A DNA stretch of 64,000 bases from Silene latifolia (GCF_048544455.1 NC_133529.1:57696271-57760270), one strand, 5' to 3'. Counted from the stretch's first letter, positions 1 to 12,496 are shown. Numbers and translations are program-made. The notes: generated by a model not told the origin, from the letters alone.

Positions 1-1025
1 CATGACACATCCTAGGGTGTTTTACAAGTATTCTAACAAGCAAAGTCTTAAGAACAAAAAGCATCTACTAGGGCCTATATACACTTTTCAAGCTTCCCAA
101 GTAGACGGTTTCGCATAATTTTCTAACATGCAATCTACATGCCATGATGCAACTAACATATAAACATCCTAATGCAAATGATTCTACCAACTAATATGAC
201 ATATAAACTAAATGCAAGTCCTAAGTTCACATTGTTTTACCGCATCAATTAAAATAAAGCCACATAGTCATTAACATAAAGAGGAAAAAGGAGATTGGAA
301 AGATCATACCATGCGGTCTTCAATATCCTCATGTCTCGGATGTGGCGTAGTCGATCAATGTGAACAAAAACAAACACAATATATACAATAATATATACAT
401 GACTACACTACAAAAGAAATGAACTTGTTTTTGGTTTTTCAATTTTTCAAATTTTTATGGTTTTCGAAATTTTTCAAATTTTTTGGATTTTTGAATAAAA
501 GTTAAGTTAGAATTCCCCATCCCCACACTAATATGGGCATTGTCCTCAATGGCCAAAATTATGGGAAATCATGCAAGCATGATGCATGAATTCTACACTA
601 AATGCAAACTACACTAATCTACACTACATGATGCATGGGTTTTTTGTTTATGACGGAGAGGATAATTTAGATTACCTCCCGTTGTGTATGTATGTACTTC
701 CCCAAACTGAGTTAGACATTATTGCTAATGTCCTAAGCTTGGGTGTAGTTCATGCACACACGATGCAATGCATGAAACTAAATTTGTCATTTTGGATTTT
801 CAAAAGTGGGAACAATAAAATAAGAACACCTCAATGGGGCTGAGGTGTTAGTCCTCTATGTTGCTAGAACTACTCCAATCATGATCAAGATTGATAAAAT
901 ACAAGTTAACAAAACACAAACTTCTTTTCATGAAAATTGAAACTTCAAGAGAGGAGATGAGGAAACTTCACTTAAGCTTGTGATGGGTGCCTCTCGCCTG
1001 CTCCACCTAGCTATGAACTAATCCT
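1..1025 (-). other. Untranslated interior between the env-position ORF and the unseen 3' LTR
   Basis: This stretch has no convincing coding sequence. It is AT-rich, with a T-rich run of repeated TTTTCAAATTTTT-like segments around 421-500. The polypurine tract and 3' LTR of the minus-strand element must lie further left, outside the window. A short plus-strand frame at 586-843 has no recognisable family and is treated as chance. Confidence 0.55.
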
Positions 1026-2570
1026 CTAGAGATCGGCATCATCTCCTCCTAGATCACTATCCCATATCTCCTTTGATGCATCACTAATATTTGGGTCCAT
1101 GAACTCGTCATCTTCACTTTCAAGCTCCACCGTGTCCCCTCCGCAAGAATTGTTGCTCCCCTCCTCTTGTCTCCCGTTTGCCCCTTCATTTGGCCTCTCC
1201 AAATTGGGGAAGAGTAAGTCCATTTGTTCCCATGAGGGAAATGCTCCTTCCTCACTAATCTTTCCCTTTTGAACCATATCATGGTATTGCGGATAGAGTG
1301 CATAGTAATTGTCCACGGTGGTTTCGTATTGGCGGAAGTGCAAATCTTGTAGAATTCCCGTGACAATGTCGTCACGGGGAAGGATGAAGGGGTTGGGATG
1401 GTTGTACGGTTGATAAGGAAATGGGTAGGGAGGCACTTTGATCTTCTCATCTTGAGAATGTTGCTCTTGTTGTTGTTGTTGGGGATTTGGAGGTGGTGGT
1501 GCTTGTCTTGGTTGGGTTGGGTTTGGAGGGATGAGGTAGGATGGAATTGGAGACAAAGGTCCTCTTCTCGGGGAAATTCGTGGTAGGCCGGTCATCGGTA
1601 GATAAATCGGATCACTTCCTTTCGTTAACCACTTGATCCGCTTATCAACCCCCTCAAGGGTTATCTAATGATGATGAATGAGAAGAAGATCTTCATTTTT
1701 CCTCGTGTTTCCCGAAAGAGGAGCATACTCATTATTCTCATTGAATCTCGGATTAAAATGCTTCGCAAGCCTAGTAATGAGCCCTCCATTTACAATGTTT
1801 TTCATCCCGTCATCATCACCATTCCTAAACTTTGCCCATTTCTCGAGTAGCACAAGGGGTGCATTGAAGTGGTACACACTTCTTCCTTGAATATTGAGGT
1901 AGGATTCCATAAACACAAGGTCAAGTTGATTTACAATCGCTGGATCTCGGCGAGCAAAGAGGGTGCCCGAGAGGAACCGGTAAGTGACTCTCAAGATCGG
2001 ATTTTGAATATAAAAAGCGAAACATTCCTTGTTGTGTATGAAATCCCGGCCGGTCATGGCCCTCCACAAAGGTTCAACACTATATTTCTTTGGCTTCGAT
2101 GTCCGGGTAAGCGAAACATCGAGACCAAGCACATTTGCGAATTCTACAAGGGTCATCATTCTTGGAACATTCTCCAACCTAAATTCTATGCATATTGTTT
2201 TGTTCAAGGTTGTAATCTTCAAAAAGCTCAAAAACTCAAGCACAAGGGATCGATAAGTTTGCTCATACATGTGGAAAAGGGTAGAAAGACCAAATACTTC
2301 AAAGAGAGCTTCCACTTGGTGATAAATCCCAAGTTTCCTCAAGGTATCAAGACATAAAAACTTAGTAGGGAGAATGTTCTTACTTAGAAGCCGGTGGAAG
2401 ACTAGTCTTTGCACATCATTGATAAACTCAACATTTGAAAAGTCATCAAGTCTTGTAAGATCCACTATTTCTTCATGCTCCCTTCTTAATGTGTTGATGT
2501 GGGAGGTAGAATAACTTCCCCTCATCCTTGGTCTCCTCCCATTCCTAAAAGAAGATCTCCTTGGTGCCAT
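1026..2570 (-). pseudogene. Athila-type env-position ORF (ATHILA ORF-1 family), one internal stop
   Basis: About 515 codons run in one frame from the ATG at 2570 to 1026, broken only by an amber codon at 1665-1667. The first 301 residues begin with a basic, arginine-rich stretch and continue with a globular region resembling the Arabidopsis retrotransposon ORF-1 (ATHILA) family, including a VEFINDVQRLVFHRLL-like segment. The part after the stop is rich in proline and glutamine, then acidic. In Athila elements such an ORF sits after pol, the place of env in retroviruses, but I see no clear signal peptide or membrane anchor, so an envelope function is not supported here. The stop suggests decay. 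The family call is from memory. Confidence 0.7.
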
Positions 2571-2726
2571 TCTATGATTATTGAGCTGGGATTTTTGATT
2601 TGTTAAAGAATAAAGATGCTCCTTGTAGATTGAATGTTGCCTTTGAAACCCTAGAAATTTGGGGCTTTTTGATTTTGTGGGGTAAAAGAGTGATTTGGAT
2701 ATGCTTTGGAGTCATAAGGAGGTGGG

Positions 2727-3235
2727 TTTTTATAATACAAGTGGGAGGAAGGGTGATGTGTCACAAAGTGTGTGGTGGGGTGTAATTAAATTAAGAAAAG
2801 TCGGGCCAAATTATTGCAGGAAGACGGGCGGATTCGAGCAGAAGACGCTCGGATTCAAGCTCCTCGGGACGGGCGGATTCTAGGTAAGACGCCCGGATTC
2901 TGTCACAGTCATCTTTCCAAAAATTTACGCCACAAAGACGGGCGTCCCGAGCATAAGACGCTCGGATTCTTCAATTGCGGGATGGGCGTCTTCTGCTGAA
3001 AACGGGCGGATTCCTTTCCAGGTAATTTTCTTGAAATGCACAGTTAGAAAGACGGTCGACTTTCTGCAAAGACGGCCGGATTCTTCAGGACGAGCGTTTT
3101 CCCTTCTGAGACGCTCGGAGTCTTCTACAGTCCCAAAATTTTCAATTTCTCAGTTTAGAAGGACGGACGGATTCTTCCCAGGACGCCCGGATTCCAGAAA
3201 GACGGCCGGATTCCAGGGAACACGCACGTGTTCAA
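2727..3235 (-). promoter_or_regulatory. Pol-env spacer with TATA-like box and GACG-rich motif array (candidate internal promoter)
   Basis: Upstream of the env-position ORF on the minus strand is a TATA-like stretch (2727-2738). Still further upstream, 2815-3235 holds roughly sixteen variants of a short motif of the form GACGGGCGGATTC / GACGCTCGGATTC / GACGCCCGGATTC at irregular spacing. The same motif family and the same order relative to a TATA box occur in this element's LTR (array at about 8150-8335, TATA at 8014-8022). A promoter for the downstream ORF is inferred from that parallel layout, not shown. Confidence 0.5.
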
Positions 3236-3473
3236 GCTGTGAATTCTTCCTTTGATTTCCTTTCCTCTCATAGATGCTTCCCCACACTTGAAGATTGGTT
3301 CCTTCCTTCATTCAAAATTCGTTAGTGACCCTCCCTCACTTACTCTCATGAAAAGAGTTTATGTTCATGATTAAAGAAATGCAATAAAATTATAAATACA
3401 AGTTAGAGGATTAGTATATTTACAAGTGGTGGTTTAGGGAGGACTCCACCAAACTCTCCCTTTGATGGTTCTT

Positions 3474-6400
3474 TCAAGGATGAGAAGGCCCGAGGTAGGT
3501 GATCTCGACCTCTCCAATAAACGCTCCCTCATAGTATGGCTTCAACCTTTGACCATTGACTTTGAACTTGCTTCCATCTTCCGCCTTGAGTTCAAAATCT
3601 CCATATTTTCCAACTTCGGTTATCACATAGGGACCCATCCATCTAGAGTTCAACTTTCCCGGAAAAAGTCGGTAGCGGGAATTGAATAGAAGGACTTTGT
3701 CCCCTTTGTGCAAGGCCTTTTGTCTAATTCTCTTGTCATGGAGTAATTTCGTTCTTTCTTTGTAAATCTTTGCATTCTCATGGGATTGTAGTCGTAATTC
3801 CTCCAACTCTTGAATTTAAATCATCCTCTTTTGACCACTCAATTTGAGATCAAGATTAAGAGCTCGGATTGCCCAAAAAGCTTTGTACTCCAATTCGATT
3901 GGCAAATGACATGCTTTTCCATAGACAAGATTGTAAGGGGAGGCTCCTATGAGAGTCTTATAGGCCGTCCTATAAGCCCAAAGAGCATCATCAAGCTTTG
4001 TGCTCCAATCTTTTCGGGTCTTGATCACAACTTTCTCAAGGATTTGCTTGATCTCTCTATTTGAAACTTCAACTTGACCGCTTGTTTGAGGATGATATCC
4101 CAAGCCGGTTCTATGTTGAACACCATATTTGGTCAAAAGAGATGCAATTTTCTTCTCATGGAAATGCGTTCCTCCATCACTTATGATTGCTCTAGGAACT
4201 CCAAATCTTGGGAAGATTATTTTCTTGAAGACCTTGGTGACCATTTTTGCATCATCATTTGGAGTGGCAATTGCCTCCACCCACTGTGAGACGTAGTCTA
4301 CGGCCACAAGGATGTACTTATTCCCATTGGATGTCACAAAGGGCCCTTGGTAGTCGATCCCCCAAACATCGAAATCTCCACCTCTAGAATGCCCCTTTGT
4401 GGCATTTCGTTCCTCCAAGAGATATTCCCCGTTCTTTGACAAGCATCGCAATGAATGATGAATTCTCTTGTGTCTTGAAACATTGTAGGTCAATAGAAGC
4501 CCGATTGAAGAATTTTTGCAATGGTCCTCCTTGCTCCGTGGTGCCCACCGTAGGGTGATGAGTGACACCCTTCCAAAATTCCTTGGACTTCCCATTGAGG
4601 GATGCATCTCCGGTAGAGCCCATCACTACACTCCTTGTAGAGGTTTGGGTCATCCCAAAAGTACCTCTTTACTTCGAATAGGAATCTCTTTCTTTGGTTG
4701 TGGTTCAAATTTGGAGGGAGTACTTTTCCAACAATATAGTTAGCATAATCGGCAAACCATGGGGTGATGTGCCTTTCAAGTTGTGTTTGAATGGCCATCA
4801 AAATGTCGTCGGGAAATGAGTCATTGATCGGGGTTTCTCCATGTTCATCATGAAACCGGATCCTTGACAAGTGATCCGCCACTACATTCTCGGCTCCTTT
4901 CTTGTCTCTTATTTCCAAGTCAAATTCTTGAAGAAGTAAAATCCATCTCAACAACCTTGGTTTTGCCTCCTTCTTTATCAAGAGATGTCGGAGAGCACGG
5001 TGATCTGAAAAGACAATCACCTTGGATCCAAGCAAGTAGGAACGGAATTTGTCCAAAGCATAGACAATGGCAAGAAGCTCTTTCTCGGTGGTATCATAAT
5101 TCACTTGGGAGGGATCAAGAGTCTTGCTTATATAGTAGATGGCATGAAGAGCTCTTCCTACCCGTTGGCCAAGAACCGCTCCAACGGCGTAGTTACTAGC
5201 ATCACACATAATCTCGAAAGGTAGTTCCCAATTTGGAGGTTGAATGATCGGTGACGAGATTAGTGCTTCCTTGATTCTATTAAAGGCTTCAACACACTCA
5301 TCAGTGAAAAGGAATTGGGCATCTTTAAGCAAGAGTTGAGTGAGGGGTTTCGCTATTTTTGAAAAATCCTTTATGAAACGGCGATAGAAACCCGCGTGAC
5401 CGAGAAAACTTCTCACCCCTCTAACATTCACGGGAGGTGGGAGTTTCTCTATCACCTCAACTTTAGCTTTATCGACCTCGATGCCCTTTTCCGAAATTAA
5501 ATGACCCAAAACAATTCCTTCATTGACCATGAAGTGACACTTTTCCCAATTTAAAACAAGACTAACATCTTCACATTTTTGCAATACAAGAGAAAGATTA
5601 TGCAAACATGAGTCAAAGTCCTTTCCATAAACACTAAAATCATCCATAAAAACTTCCATTATGGTCTCTAGATAATCGGAGAAGACACTCATCATGCATC
5701 TTTGGAAAGTGGCGGGGGCATTACATAAACCAAAAGGCATCCTCCTATATGCAAAATTACCATAAGGGCATGTGAAGGTGGTCTTATGTTGGTCATCCGG
5801 GTGTATAGGGATTTGGAAGAATCCCGAATACCCGTCAAGGTAACAAAAGAATTTGTCGGAGGCTAACCTCTCAAGCATTTGGTCAATGAATGGTAGGGGG
5901 AAATGATCCTTTCTCGATGCGGAATTCAATTTTCGATAGTCAATACACATACGCCAACCGGTGATCTTCCTTGTGGGTATTAGTTCATTCTTTTCATTTG
6001 TCACTACCGTGGTACCTCCTTTCTTAGGTACCACTTGGACGGGGCTAACCCACAAAGAGTCTGATATGGGATATATGATTCCCGCATCAAGTAATTTCAT
6101 GACTTCTCCTTTGACAACTTCTTGCATGTGGGGGTTCAATCTTCTTTGAGGTTGAATGGTAGGTCTATGGTCTTCCTCTAGATGAATTCTATGCATGCAA
6201 AAATTTGGACTTATCCCCTTAAGGTCATCTAGACTATAACCTATAGCCTTCTCATGTTGTTTCAACACATCAAGCAATTTTCCCAATTGGTTCTCATCAA
6301 GTCTATCATTAACAATCACGGGTTTGGTCTTTGATTCATCAAGGTAAGCATATTTCAAATTCAGGGGAAGGGGTTTTAAAGTAGGAGTTTGTACCTCACT

Positions 6401-6820
6401 TTCCTCCTTTGGAGTTTCATTGAGAATTTGCTCCATCTCCATTAGACATTCCATTCTCATAGCATATTCAACTTGTCCTTCATTCTCATCAACCTCATCA
6501 CATTCGAATTCCATAATGGATTCCTCTTGCTCTTGAGCTTGTAAGATGTCTTCTAGGATGGATTGCTCATCTTCTATAGGTTGACATGCTTCCACAAGGA
6601 TGTTATGCACTAATTCGGATTGTGCATGAGTAAGTTCTTTGTTAGCTAGAGCGGCCTCAAAAAGATCTACCTCCAATTCCCAATACATATTTTTAGCCTC
6701 ACTTGCTTCCAAGGCTTCCAATGCTTGCATGGGATCTTTGAAGAAAGGTATACTTAAGTGGTCCTCTAAAAAATAATCTATAAGGTCCATCTTGCAAAAT
6801 ATCAAACAACTTGAAAACAA
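3474..6820 (-). pseudogene. Athila-like pol: reverse transcriptase, RNase H, integrase (broken)
   Basis: The first open stretch (6820-4490, 776 residues) has a long acidic N-terminal region without a protease motif. It is followed by reverse transcriptase ([16 protein letters not shown], and the catalytic FMDD near residue 391), then RNase H ([24 protein letters not shown]) and the first half of the integrase zinc finger. A TGA at 4490-4492 replaces an expected tryptophan. The frame then slips near 4375, and integrase resumes at about 4375-3816 with [19 protein letters not shown] and [17 protein letters not shown], so the D,D,E residues are recognisable. A TAA at 3816-3818 interrupts it, and the C-terminal module continues in the same frame to 3474. 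Clearly non-functional as it stands. Confidence 0.88.
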
Positions 6821-6911
6821 TTAGAACAAACCTTGAGGAGTTTTACTTCCTCAAGGCAAAGAAAGACACAACTAATAACAATATAAGAAAATCTAAATCA
6901 AGTTAACACCG

Positions 6912-6929
6912 TCCCCGGCAACGGTGCCA
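6912..6929 (-). other. Primer-binding site of the Athila-like element
   Basis: On the minus strand the sequence TGGCACCGTTGCCGGGGA begins four bases after the LTR end. It closely matches the TGGCGCCGTTGCCGGGGA site common to Athila elements, with one base difference. It fixes the LTR boundary and the direction of the element. Confidence 0.8.
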
Positions 6930-6933
6930 TTTT

Positions 6934-8672
6934 TGGTCAGACTAAATCTTTTCGGTAACTTGTCGTTAGGAGCACCTAGACCAAAACACAATTTATAGCT
7001 TCACAAACAACTCTACAATTAGTAAAGAGGCAAGTAAAGGTCGGATCCCAAGGGACGGGAATTGAGATGAGATTTCTATTGCAACTAGTGGTGACTTAGG
7101 GGTGTCATAATTTGGGTTGATGTAGAAGGTCACTAAACTAAATAACAATGAAAATAAACAAGCAAGATGAATTAAAAGGGTTGTAAAAAATTGATAAAAA
7201 GCACTAGGGTATCATGGGGTCATAGGGGAATCATGGGAATTGATCATACAAACATGTTCTCAAATTATAAGCAAGCAATTATTGTTGTGATGGATTGAGT
7301 TGGGTTATATCTTACAATCCTAGGAAAGTTTGGGCCCCGGAGCCGAATTAATTAGATTGTACAACACCTACAAGTCGACTTAGTCTTCCCTACTCAACAA
7401 CATGCATGGTCTAATGAGACTCGAGTTGGTTTATGTCTTACAAGTCTCATTGAAAAGATAGGTGATGGGTAAAAAATGCAAGGATTCATAGGCTCGCATT
7501 TCATCAAACATAACATATGCATGAGTTGAGATCAAAACAAGCAAGCAAATAAACCATGAAAGCATATTAATTTAAGCATGAATCATTCCCCATGTTGGTT
7601 TCCCCTAATTACCCATTAACCCTAGCTAGGTGACTACTCACTCATTATCATGTTGAACATGCTAGCAAGGTTGTCAATCATACCAACAAAGTGAAACATG
7701 ATGAATAAATGAAAGTAATTAACAATAATTAAAAAGGGATTAAGAGAATTATACCTACTAATGATTCCAATAATAAAGCAAAGAATAAAAGAAGTACTTG
7801 ATGCTTGATTGAGAGGTTGTCAATCTCCCAATAATAACCCAAATAATCTTCAATTACCCAAAATAAAGGATGAACAAAAGAGAGATTAAGGAAATAAAAC
7901 TTGTATTAAAACTTGATTAATTGTTGATTACAAAATTAAAGAGAGATTTGATTGATATTAACTACACTAGAGATTGCTAAGAAGAACATGCTCTTCCAAT
8001 TAGACTAATGGGGTATTTATAGTGGGGATTAGGTGTAGGAATTAGGGTTAACTAAGGGCTTAAATGACGATTAAGTCCCTACTTAAGGAAACGCCGGTAT
8101 TTTTAGAAGGATGGGCATCTTTCTTGAAGCTTGAAGAAACGAAGTTGTGCTGCCTTGGAATCCGTGCGTCTTAGGCTCAGGACGGCCGGATTCTATTGTC
8201 TCTGCCCGGGCGTCTTTGGGAGAAGACGGGCGTCTTCTGGTTGCTGCTGCCCGGGCGTCTTGTAAGGAAGACGCACAGATTGTGAAGGTGGAGGACGGGC
8301 GTCTTCTTGGGAAGACGCACGGATTGTCATGCAGCGTGCTTTCTTCTTATTTTCTTCCCTTTTATTCATAAAATCCTTGGGGATTTCCTCGGGGATGCAA
8401 GGATCTTTTCTCATCATTGCCCATCTACTATAGTATGTACAAAGGCCTTCTAATCTTGTCTCTCCTTGATGCTTGGTCATTGAATTCAATCAATTTAGTC
8501 TCATTTTGCCATGAAAATGCAAGGTTTGCACTCCTTTCCTACCAAGGACTCAAAACCTCAAAGAATATGCAAAACAAAGAACTAAAGACAATAAATGACC
8601 CAAATATGCATTAAAAAGCATGGGAACAAGGCTAATTCGGGGACTAAATATGCTCTAATTATGGTCATATCA
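6934..8672 (-). repeat. 5' LTR of the Athila-like element (about 1.74 kb)
   Basis: On the minus strand the LTR starts TGATATGACCATAATTAGAG at 8672 and ends ...TCTGACCA at 6934, giving TG...CA termini next to the primer site. It contains a strong TATA box (8014-8022) and, upstream of it, about nine GACG/CGTC motif copies (8150-8335) like those in the pol-env spacer. Since the 3' LTR is outside the window, age from LTR divergence cannot be judged. Confidence 0.82.
8014..8022 (-). promoter_or_regulatory. TATA box in the Athila-like 5' LTR
   Basis: The minus strand reads CTATAAATA, a near-ideal plant TATA box. It sits about 660 bases into the LTR and downstream of the GACG motif array, as expected at a U3/R boundary. 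The transcription start itself is not visible. Confidence 0.6.
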
Positions 8673-11600
8673 TACAGACTTGCTGAAATGAAGAGACAAT
8701 GGCCCAGAAATGTTGCAGTTACAAATAAGTTATACTAAACAAATAAAAAAGGTTGACTACCATGGAATTTAAATGATAACATATAGTATGACAAAGCCCA
8801 AAAAAGCAGCGGGTACTTGCGACAGGTGCAGTGCTTGCATTCATCAAGAAGTTCAGCAACAAACACCAACACTCAATGATATTGTTCGTAATCTGTTTTC
8901 CAGGTTGCAGCGAAAGCATGTCTTCACGAGTTATGAAGTAAACGTCGGTGTATAAAACCAATTGTTCGCTTCAAAGAAAAAAAATTTAAAAAAAATACAC
9001 TCATTAGTGATATGTTGTACATAGAAAAAAAAAGAATTTAAAAACGACACATTTGGGAAATGGCTACTTACACTTTGTCACCGGATTCCATTTCATTGAA
9101 CACATAGTCCATTACGTCTTTCCTACGATTGAAAACTGTAGAAAAGAGGCTCTTGTTACTGCATAAAAAATCTGAAACGACAATCTGCTCGGGATCAGGG
9201 GCCCCACAGTCATCAGAACACCCTAGATTCTCAGGAACAACACCCATGCAGGGTAAGGCACAAGAGGAGTGGAGTAGGAATGGGTGGTTTTTTAAATCAG
9301 TGCGAGGGACATAAACGGGGGGAGGTGCTAAACTACCCTTGCCGTCCGCACAAAAGACCTCCCCTTCACCTATATCAACAGACCCTACATCAGTATCACC
9401 TTCCATGTTATCCCGCAGATATTTATACGCCTCGTTTATCTCAGTAGGAGTATAACCTGCTTCCTCCAAAAGTGTATGGTCAACTACCTCTATTGACTTA
9501 GATGAAGAACCCTCGACATGAGAAACCGGCACAAAATCTTTCGCGTTTTCCATTATTTCATTTATTTCAGCGGTGTTATAAAATGCCCCACTATCAATTA
9601 CTTGATCATTTGATGGCACATCATCATTCCCAAGACATTCAGTTACTGATGGCACATCATCATTCCCTAGGACAGAATTTTTAAGCTGACAAAGTACTTC
9701 GGATAATTTCATGCTAGCAATATTATCCTCATCATCAAACAAGATTTTTTTATCCACAGTCAACGCCTGAACAGAAGGTGCTTTAGCAACGGATTGTTTC
9801 ATCCGTTCAGCAACATATTCAACTTCATCGCAGTAACGATGAAGCTCTTTGCATTGCCATAAATCTTGGGTTGACTGTGAAGGGACAAGGCCAGCTCCAT
9901 CAATACAGCCAGTTGCTAGGTGTTTGATCCTCGATATTGCCTCGGCATACCATGAATGAAACACTACAGCATTCCTCTGAATCTTTAAATAAAGTTCATA
10001 TACATCCTGAATAAAACAAGTACACGTCAAATTCTCATGCTACACATAAACATTAATTAATACAAACAACAATGAATTTCAAAAGCTATGATTTTAAAAG
10101 TTCTACTAAAGTTACAAAAACTATCCATTGGAGTTACACATATGAGGGGGTGAAGTTACAAAGTATATATTTTAAAGCAGTGTAACTGTATGATGATATT
10201 AAGTTACAAAAACTATAGATTGGAGTTACACACAATATGAAGTGAAGTTACAAAGTATATGATTTAAAGTATCTTGGACAGTTACAAATTCTCATGCTAC
10301 ACATAAACATTAATTAATACAAACAACAATGAATTTCAAAAGCTATGAGTAAATAGTATTAAGAATGTATCAAAAACTGCAATATTAAATTTTTCATAAA
10401 ATCGCTAACAAAAATTTAATAAATAAAAAAAACAGGAAAACAGGACATACATCCAAAGCTTGAACTTTCAACTCCTGGTCATCCTCGACACCTTAAGGTA
10501 GTTCAATTTGAATAAACTTCTTGTCGGGCTTTGAGTTGGACGTAGATGGCAAAAGTAAATGGGACGTAGATGAAATCAGTAATGGAGGAACGCTGCTAAC
10601 ATTGGCTTGGCTGTTAGTGGTTGCATGAATGCAGCGCGGATACTTAACCAAAGACCATGTTTGACGACCCAAACCCCCGTCCGACACCTCACCGGATATC
10701 CTACTCCTTAATCTCTCCTTGTCCTAATACTTGATAAGTGGAAGGTCATGCGTGCAAGTCTCACCGCGGTAATCAAACCGCTGAAAGTAGGTAATCATCA
10801 AAAAGGGAATACAACCAAGCAAGTGCGACTGTTTTTTTTTTTTAACATCTTCGCCGGCAGTAACAATGCTTTTTAAAACATAAGAACACCAGTCCAAAGA
10901 AGGGATGGCGCTTACATCTTCTACGGCCCTCAAAAGCTTGAAATCAACGCCGTTATTTATCGTGGGGGCAAGAAAAGAAGACATGCAAAATAAGACAAAG
11001 AATCGACAAAAGTCATCTCCGCCTTCTGTGTCTGCCACAATTGCATCTTTTAACTTTCCGATAGGAATGTAGCCATTAGGGGTTTTAATACCAAACCTTT
11101 TCCTCCATCGTTCTTTCAATGACACATTTTCAAGGCTGGCAGAGTCTTTTTGCGGTCCAGTAGGGACAAGTTTGATGGCATTGGGACCATGTGGTATAAG
11201 GAAACAGTCATGAACGTCGTATTTGTTCACCATGAAGTGTTTGGACTTAGGTGCCCTAAACACATATGAGCAATCATTATAACAGTTAAGAAATAAATGT
11301 ACATGTTCAAGCGGGAAATGCTTAAGCTTCAACTCAAGCATGCCGCCAAACCCAATCTTCCTAACGGCCGATATCTGACAATCTTTCAACTTAGGTATAA
11401 TTTCAAATAACCTCTTTCCACGACATTTGACACTAATTTGAGGCGTAGGAGCAACCACCTCTTCAATTTCTTCAGCTTCTTAATCACACATCTAAATAAA
11501 AGAAGAATTGAACAATTTTTAAATGACTACACATGCAACATATAAATGACTAGAAGTTACAAACTCAATGAGCTAGAGTTACACATTGAAAAGGAGAAAG

Positions 11601-12323
11601 TTATACAATAAACGCACTAAAAAAATAAATGTAAACGAAACAGTTTGCATAAATGATATTTTAAGAAAGGACTTGAAATTAGACGGTTACAATAAACTGA
11701 ATGAACAGAAGATGAACAAAAACTAAATCAAAAATGATTAACTAAATCAAACATTAACAGCCGAAGAATACAAACATTAACTAAATCAAAAACTAAAAAT
11801 CAATCAACAAAGTGATCTACAACATAAACACAATATGAAAAACGGCGAGGAAGATGAACAGAAGATAAACAGTATAAACAAAAATGTAAAACAATATAAA
11901 CAAAAATGGGTAATTGGAACAAAAAACGAGAAAATTGGTAAACAAAAACGCAAGATGAACAAAATCGTCAAAAATAATGGTTAACATAGACAATGATAAT
12001 TGAAATGGTAATTGGAACAAGAATGGGTAAGTAAAATAACAAAAAAAATACATGCAAATTGAAGTAATAGTTGATAATGGTATGAAAGTGATGAAGAAGA
12101 TGAACGAGATGAAGGAGATGAAGATTACTTGATCAGATAAATGAAGAAAATGAAGGACCTTCCAATTTTTTGACGGTGCAGAAGGTTGAGAATGAGCAGA
12201 CGGTTGAGTAGAAGACGAAGCACCAGCAATTTGTTTTTTTTGAATGAATGAGTTGGGAGTTGTGAATTGGAAGTTGTGAAAGAGAGAGGGAGGGAAACGT
12301 ACATAGGGACTCAAAATTTGCAA
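8673..12323 (-). pseudogene. Multi-exon Ulp1-type transposon gene or captured gene, truncated
   Basis: On the minus strand, a first exon (12323 to about 12131) is followed by an intron. A large exon (about 11480-10450) encodes a region with IGFGGMLEL and DDFCRFFVLFCMSSFLAPT, typical of the domain N-terminal to Ulp1 peptidases in plant transposon-borne genes. It holds in-frame stops at 10724-10726 (TAG at a likely Trp codon) and 10493-10495. A good donor (GTATGT) near 10452 and acceptor (TTATTCAG) ending at 10007 join to an acidic exon (10006 to about 9074). A last exon from about 8973 starts an Ulp1-like (C48 cysteine protease) domain with DVYFITREDMLSL and NNIIECW. The catalytic His, Asp and Cys region is missing because the Athila-like element begins at 8672. 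The exact family is inferred. Confidence 0.6.
10030..10349. repeat. Direct duplication inside an intron of the Ulp1-type pseudogene
   Basis: A block of about 60 bases (10030-10091) recurs almost unchanged at 10288-10349. Between the two copies a unit containing GTTACAAAAACTAT, GGAGTTACAC and GAAGTTACAAAGTATAT is itself repeated (near 10112 and 10203). This fits local tandem duplication in non-coding DNA. Confidence 0.7.
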
Positions 12324-12459
12324 TGATGAGGCAGTTGGTTAGAAAAGGTAAGTGGGAGAATGTGTTTTTTTTTATTAAATCTTAGCCATCCATTATCTTA
12401 GATCCAATGGTTTATATTAGGACTCAAAGACTCAACTTATAAACAAGGACTTATAGGAT

Positions 12460-12496
<37 letters not shown>

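Larger units (their letters stand above)
1..8672 (-). mobile_element. Athila-like Ty3/gypsy LTR retrotransposon, left end outside window
   Basis: Reading on the minus strand the order is 5' LTR (8672-6934), primer-binding site, pol remnant (6820-3474), a 900 bp spacer, an env-position ORF (2570-1026), and about 1 kb of 3' untranslated interior running off the window. An extra ORF after pol is typical of the Athila lineage. The 3' LTR is not in view, so the target duplication cannot be tested. No gag or protease lies between the primer site and pol, where Athila elements normally carry a long gag. Pol has two nonsense codons and a frameshift, and the env-position ORF has one stop, so this copy cannot act alone. 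It abuts and truncates the Ulp1-like pseudogene at 8673. Confidence 0.88.

Noticed and set aside
1668..2357. Plus-strand frames of 60-162 codons opposite the Athila env-position ORF
   Set aside because: They are antisense shadows of a recognisable minus-strand ORF.
11817..12323. 168-codon minus-strand frame as a full protein
   Set aside because: Only the first 60 or so codons look like an exon; the rest is AT-rich, Phe/Ile-heavy translation of an intron after a GT donor near 12131.
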